DNA of 64,000 nt from Nageia nagi (lineage: Eukaryota > Pinophyta), in assembly GCA_050084985.1 (NCBI GenBank), contig JBITNC010000002.1, positions 26,350,001 to 26,414,000 of the forward strand, in the 5' to 3' direction. Every line of letters starts with the position of its first letter. The first letter of the stretch is position 1. The notes beneath the pieces were generated by a model that worked only from the letters and a program-made list of their open reading frames with translations, did no database searches and was not told the origin of the DNA. This document shows positions 60,023 through 64,000 of the stretch, piece by piece. Position numbers and translations under genes: made by a program.

Positions 60023-61037
60023 CTAACCACTAGGAGCAACTGAAGATTCCTTTAAATCATCAACATCCTCATTAGAAGCACATTCTTCATGAAGTTCATT
60101 GAACTTTACATCCCTTGAAACAAACATGGCTTTGTAGGATGGAGAGTAAAGCCTGTAACCTCTATGGTGACTGTTATAACCCACAAAGATGCATTTTTCA
60201 GCTCTTTTGTCCAACTTCTTCCTTTTCTCAGAAACAATGTAAGAAAATGCTTCACAACCAAACACTCTAAGATGAGAAATGTTAGGTTTTCTTCCTGACC
60301 ATGTCTCAAAAGGAGTTTTACTCTAAACGGCTTTTGTGGGAAACCTATTCAAGGTGTAAATAGCAGTGCTCACAGCTTCTCCAAACAAGAAACTAGGAAG
60401 ATTACCCAACATGCATCTAGCCATTTCCATAATTGTCTTGTTTTTCCTTTCAGCAATACCATTCTACTGAGGAGTGTAAGGAATCGTAAACTGCCTCTTA
60501 ATTCCATACTTAGCACAAGTCATTGAACTCATTGTTGTTATATTCTCCCCCATTATCTAATCTCAACATCTTGATTTTAAGATTAGTTTGATTCTCAACA
60601 AAGGCCTTAAAAACCTTAAAACTCTCAAAGGTTTGATCCTTGTGCTCAAGTAGATACCCAAAAGTCATCCTATTAAAGTCATCAATGAAGGTCAAAACGT
60701 AAGATGCTCCTCCAAGTGACTTAGTCTGAAACGGACCCATCAAATCTGAATGCACAAGTTGAAGAGGTTGAGATGCATTTGTTGCCTTATCTTTTTCAAA
60801 CTTTTGTCTATGCATATTGCCAAAAATGCACTTCTCGCATAGACCAACCGAAGGAGAAATTGAAAGCAAACCTTCCACAAGTTCTTGATCTTTCATGATT
60901 TGAATACTCTTGTGGTCAAAGTGCCCTAAACGTTGGTGCCAAAGATTACCTCTCGAACACACACTTGTAGCAAGACACATATTTGATGGAACTTGATCCA
61001 CAATGTAGAGATCATTTTTCATTGATCCTTTAACCAA
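60023..61037 (-). pseudogene. copia-2 integrase
   Basis: Zinc module: WHQRLGHFDHKS with CEKCIFGNMHRQ. Core: LVHSDLMGPFQTKSLGGASY, LTFIDDFNRMTFGYLL (Asp) and KMLRLDNGGEY (second Asp). It is open for 175 codons from 61037 to 60510. After that the PQQNG motif carries TAG near 60470, and another TAG lies near 60324. The C-terminal part at 60265-60023 reads EKCIFVGYNSHHRGYRLY and AMFVSRDVKFNE. Confidence 0.9.
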
Positions 61038-61330
61038 CGTGGCAAGTCCTTTCTTAATGCACTAGGATTGAGAATCGAATTTAAAAGAGTACCATTTCTA
61101 GCAACTTGGATTACAGAGAAAAAGTTCATCCTTAACTTAGGAACATAGAGAATATTTTCAAGAACCTTTCCATGAATCAACACACTCCCAATTCCTTGGA
61201 CTTCATGGGTAGAGTTATCACCTACCACAACCGCATCTTTTCTATACTTATGAAAGTTCTCAAACTTTTCCTTTTTAAGGCATATGTGATTAGTGCAACC
61301 AGAATCAACAATGCAATAAAAAAAAAAAGA
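61019..61330 (-). pseudogene. copia-2 protease
   Basis: IVDSGCTNHICLKKEKF has an intact DSG active site. VGDNSTHEVQGIGSVLIHG and ENILYVPKLRMNFFSV complete the fold. The open frame runs 61441-61019 and is joined upstream to the zinc-knuckle region by an overlapping frame. Confidence 0.85.
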
Positions 61331-61392
61331 GCGAGACATGGAATAGAGCACCGCAGCAAAACCAGCATAAATATTCTTTCTTTTGTAATTCT

Positions 61393-62326
61393 TTACATTT
61401 TCATTGCTTTTGTTCTTTTCTTCTCTTTTCTTTTGTAGCAATCAACTTCTTTGTGACCTTTAATGCCACAATAGTTACAATTACCATCAAATTTTTCCTT
61501 AGGATATGGATTGTTTGCTTTGCCTTTTCCATCTCTTTGCTTGAAATGGTTGTTGTTGTCGTTGTTCCTGCTGTTGTGGTTATTGTTTTTGTTGTTCCTG
61601 CTGCTGTTGTAGCCATTGCCTCTTTTCTCAAACTTTTTGGAGGAAGAAGGATAAGATTTCTTTTGATGGTTGAACTTCTTCTTGAAATGAGTTTTGGTTG
61701 CTCCAAGAGCAACATTATTATCCTTAGGAGAAAAAATCATCACCTTATTGTTATGGGTTTCCTCATATGCTTCAATAGATGCCTAGAAAGGTTCTTAAGG
61801 GAAAAGACTTCTTCTTCATCATTAGCCTTGTTTCCATAACCGTCACAAAGTTTCCAAACTTTGAAGAAAGGCTTTGAAGAATGATGAAGACCATGAACTC
61901 ATCATTGATCCAATTGCACCCACAAGCAACAAGTTGGGTCTTTAGGTCAATAATTTTGTTCAAGTAGATAGCCACATTTTCATCTTCCTCTTGACGAGAC
62001 TGAAGCAACTTTTGGAGAATGGTAAACCTTCTTGAAAAGTTTAAACCAAGGTAGATTTGTTTAAGCTTATCCCAAGCTTCCTTTGCCGAGGTTGAAGAGG
62101 AAACCATCAGGAGCACATCATCTGAAACTGCATGGTAAATCATGAAGGTTGCCAACTCATTCTTCGTGTTGTAAGCCTCTAATGCCTTCTCATTTGTAGG
62201 AGGTACAAGGTTTTCATTCACTGTTTGCCAAAGCTTCTTTGTCTACAACTCAGCTCTCATTCGAGGTTCCCAAATCCCAAAGTTGGAACCATCAAGAATG
62301 TGTTTGGGTAAAAAAGATTCTCCCAT
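61393..62326 (-). pseudogene. copia-2 Gag and zinc knuckle
   Basis: Starts at the ATG complementary to 62324-62326 (MGESFLPKHILDGSNFG). A TAG lies at 62245-62243, where copia-1 has CAG. Capsid region 62221-61830: AWDKLKQIYLGLNFSRRF and VAIYLNKIIDLKTQLVACG. A frameshift near 61830 is followed by an Asn/His/Lys-rich stretch and an intact CCHC knuckle, CNYCGIKGHKEVDC, near 61460. The apparent valine-rich frame on the plus strand (61453-61839) is only the complement of this Asn-rich part. Confidence 0.88.
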
Positions 62327-64000
62327 TTGCTACACAAAAATGTGAAAAATAATAAGCATGTGATTTAATAAACAACATTAAATGTTAAGTTTTAACCAAG
62401 TAAATAATACATGTTACATTTACCACTAAAGACATGTTTGATTTGATTCACAAGTGCAAATGTTTTACAACTCAAATAATAACCCATGTACCCAAATACA
62501 TCTCATCTCAAGAACCGTAGATGTAGAGTGATATTGTTGAGGCTTGTTTTCTTGTCTAAAAATTAAACCTTCACCTGGATGCCCACACAAAAGGAGCCCA
62601 AGTACTACCAATCTTCAACCAGTTCACCTTGATAAGTTTTATACTCTCACAAGGAAAAGTACCTACTATTTTCCAAGGTTATGACGTTTATTGGATCAGC
62701 CAAATTATTAATCTTGATTAAGTTTCAAGTTGTCCTAGGTTATCAAGATAATCCCTAAATGGACCTATGGATGTGGTATCACTACACACATACCTGTCCA
62801 CCTATTGGAGTTAAATCTAGACCAACAAAGAACTTAAGGGCAATTGAAAAGTACAGACTTTTCATCACTTTATCGTCGGACTTAAAGGCTCCAGTCCGCC
62901 TATCCTTATCTCATGGCTCCCCAAACAAGTCATGTTACGGAATGTACATGCGAATGTGTTCATTTTAGGGGGTTGCTCATATCAATGCGATTTTTGCATA
63001 AGTAAATAAAGCAAAATGCAAAACATGAAGTAAAAGAGCATAAAATTAAACATCATGCATTCATAACTTGGAACCTAAGAGTCCAATGGGTTTTGTTTAC
63101 TAACCCCTAAAGGACGTTTTTACATAGTCAAAACTTTGCAAAAGCCCATCTTTGCAAAAATATTAGAGGCATCAAGGATTCATGCATCATTTCATAAATT
63201 AAAAAAATTAAGTAATAAATATGAATCATTCATAACTTAAAATAGATATGCACCATTCCCATAATTTTCACAAGTTTATTTATTAACTTTGCATAAGGAA
63301 TAAATACTTGGTTAGGCATCATTATTTCCATAATTAACTTTGCATAAGAAATAATCATGCATCATTTTCATAATTTGCATCAAAGTTTCTAAGTAGTGAA
63401 CATACATCCTAAGCATAAGGAACAAAGTAAATTTTTATTTTAAGTAAAAAAATTATCCCTTCAATAAATGCTTAGGAAAAAAAGTTAAAAAAATGAGGCT
63501 AAGTTCTCATTTTCACCATACTAAAAATAGCATGCTAAACTGAATTTCTTTTTCTTTTAGCAAAAAATATATATGCCCCCCCCCCCTTTATTACTTTTAA
63601 AAATAACACTATGTTTAGTTAAAAATGTATATTTTAGAAGTATTAAAGTGTAAACTTGCTAAAAACATTCTTGGATTCTTGCCACATTTTTCTAAAAGTG
63701 GAAAGGCATTTAAGAGGAATGATTACAATATCATGCACAATAAATTTTCTCCTAATTTTAAGAGCAATAAATATTTTCCTCCTTTACTTTGCTTAAAAAA
63801 TACAAGCACTAAACTTTTAAAGGCTCATCATCATAAACGTCAAAGTAAAGCATTTATTTTGGAGTAAACTCTTGCCAGAAATTAATGCTTTTAGGTACAT
63901 TAACAAGTTAAAATGATGGTCCTCCTGTGTTTTTTTTAGAAAGCCTACAAGTAATCCCAAAAAACTGTCAAAGAAGAAAAAAAAGATAGTCATTAAATGA
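62327..64000 (-). other. copia-2 5' leader (partial)
   Basis: Matches the copia-1 leader for at least 0.8 kb and then diverges. A run of 11 C residues lies near 63577-63587. No conserved protein. The primer-binding site and 5' LTR lie beyond the window. Confidence 0.75.

Larger units (their letters stand above)
57167..64000 (-). mobile_element. Ty1/copia retrotransposon copia-2, runs off the window
   Basis: Same family as copia-1 and better preserved. It has a complete left (3') LTR 57167-57665, a polypurine tract 57666-57675, and on the minus strand RNase H, RT, integrase, protease, zinc knuckle and Gag up to 62326, then the long leader to the window end. By comparison with copia-1 (2.8-kb leader plus LTR) the right end should lie about 1-1.5 kb beyond 64000. 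It still has at least one frameshift and several stops, so it is not autonomous. Confidence 0.93.

Noticed and set aside
61453-61839. Plus-strand frame with a valine-rich hydrophobic stretch, like a membrane protein
   Set aside because: It is the complement of the Asn-rich linker and zinc-knuckle part of copia-2 Gag.
57167-64000. copia-2 as an intact, active element
   Set aside because: Stops in Gag and integrase and a frameshift near 61830 exclude autonomy, and the 5' LTR is outside the window.

Overview
The window is nuclear DNA from a seed plant. It is AT-rich, has plant Ty1/copia, Ty3/gypsy and LINE retroelements at every scale, and carries one host gene with canonical GT-AG introns of up to more than 3 kb. 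The load of old, nested, stop-riddled LTR elements and the very long introns suggest a large, slowly purging genome such as a gymnosperm. That is an inference; no sequence here names the species.

Layout: 1-9430 is a decayed Ty3/gypsy element on the minus strand, in the order gag, protease, an extra RNase H, RT, RNase H, integrase, then a long sense ORF with a coiled coil. 9431-12239 is mostly non-coding, with a ~100-bp tandem array (10703-11175) and a plus-oriented LTR fragment (11607-11905). 12240-22880 is one L1-like LINE (minus) split by an 8.05-kb copia element (copia-1, 13025-21077) with a 5-bp target duplication. 22912-30664 is a second copia family (copia-3). Its gag is interrupted by a 2.4-kb TG..CA element (26826-29230), which in turn holds a solo LTR of the copia-1 family (27068-27574) and a piece of a host subtilisin-like protease gene.

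31450-43670 (minus) is the only convincing host gene: the 3' 15 exons (872 codons, about 62% of the usual ~1,400) of phosphoribosylformylglycinamidine synthase (FGAMS, PurL type), step 4 of de novo purine synthesis. All exons are open and join in frame. The exons for the N-terminal ~530 residues are not seen up to the window end, so the next intron is at least 20 kb or the gene is truncated.

43671-57166 holds a LINE (46000-47760), an unidentified ORF block (49150-51229), a copia RT-RNase H fragment on the plus strand (copia-4, 52168-54004) and two degenerate tandem arrays (~365 bp and ~50 bp periods). 57167-64000 is a second, better preserved member of the copia-1 family (copia-2), running off the window.

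The retroelement genes are all broken by stops, frameshifts or lost catalytic residues. Many in-frame stops are TAA/TAG where the family has Gln, as expected from C-to-T decay of silenced DNA. I found no RNA gene, CRISPR array or clearly new enzymatic system. The most unusual items are the captured protease fragment, the extra RNase H position and the 3' coiled-coil ORF of the gypsy element, and the oversized FGAMS intron.
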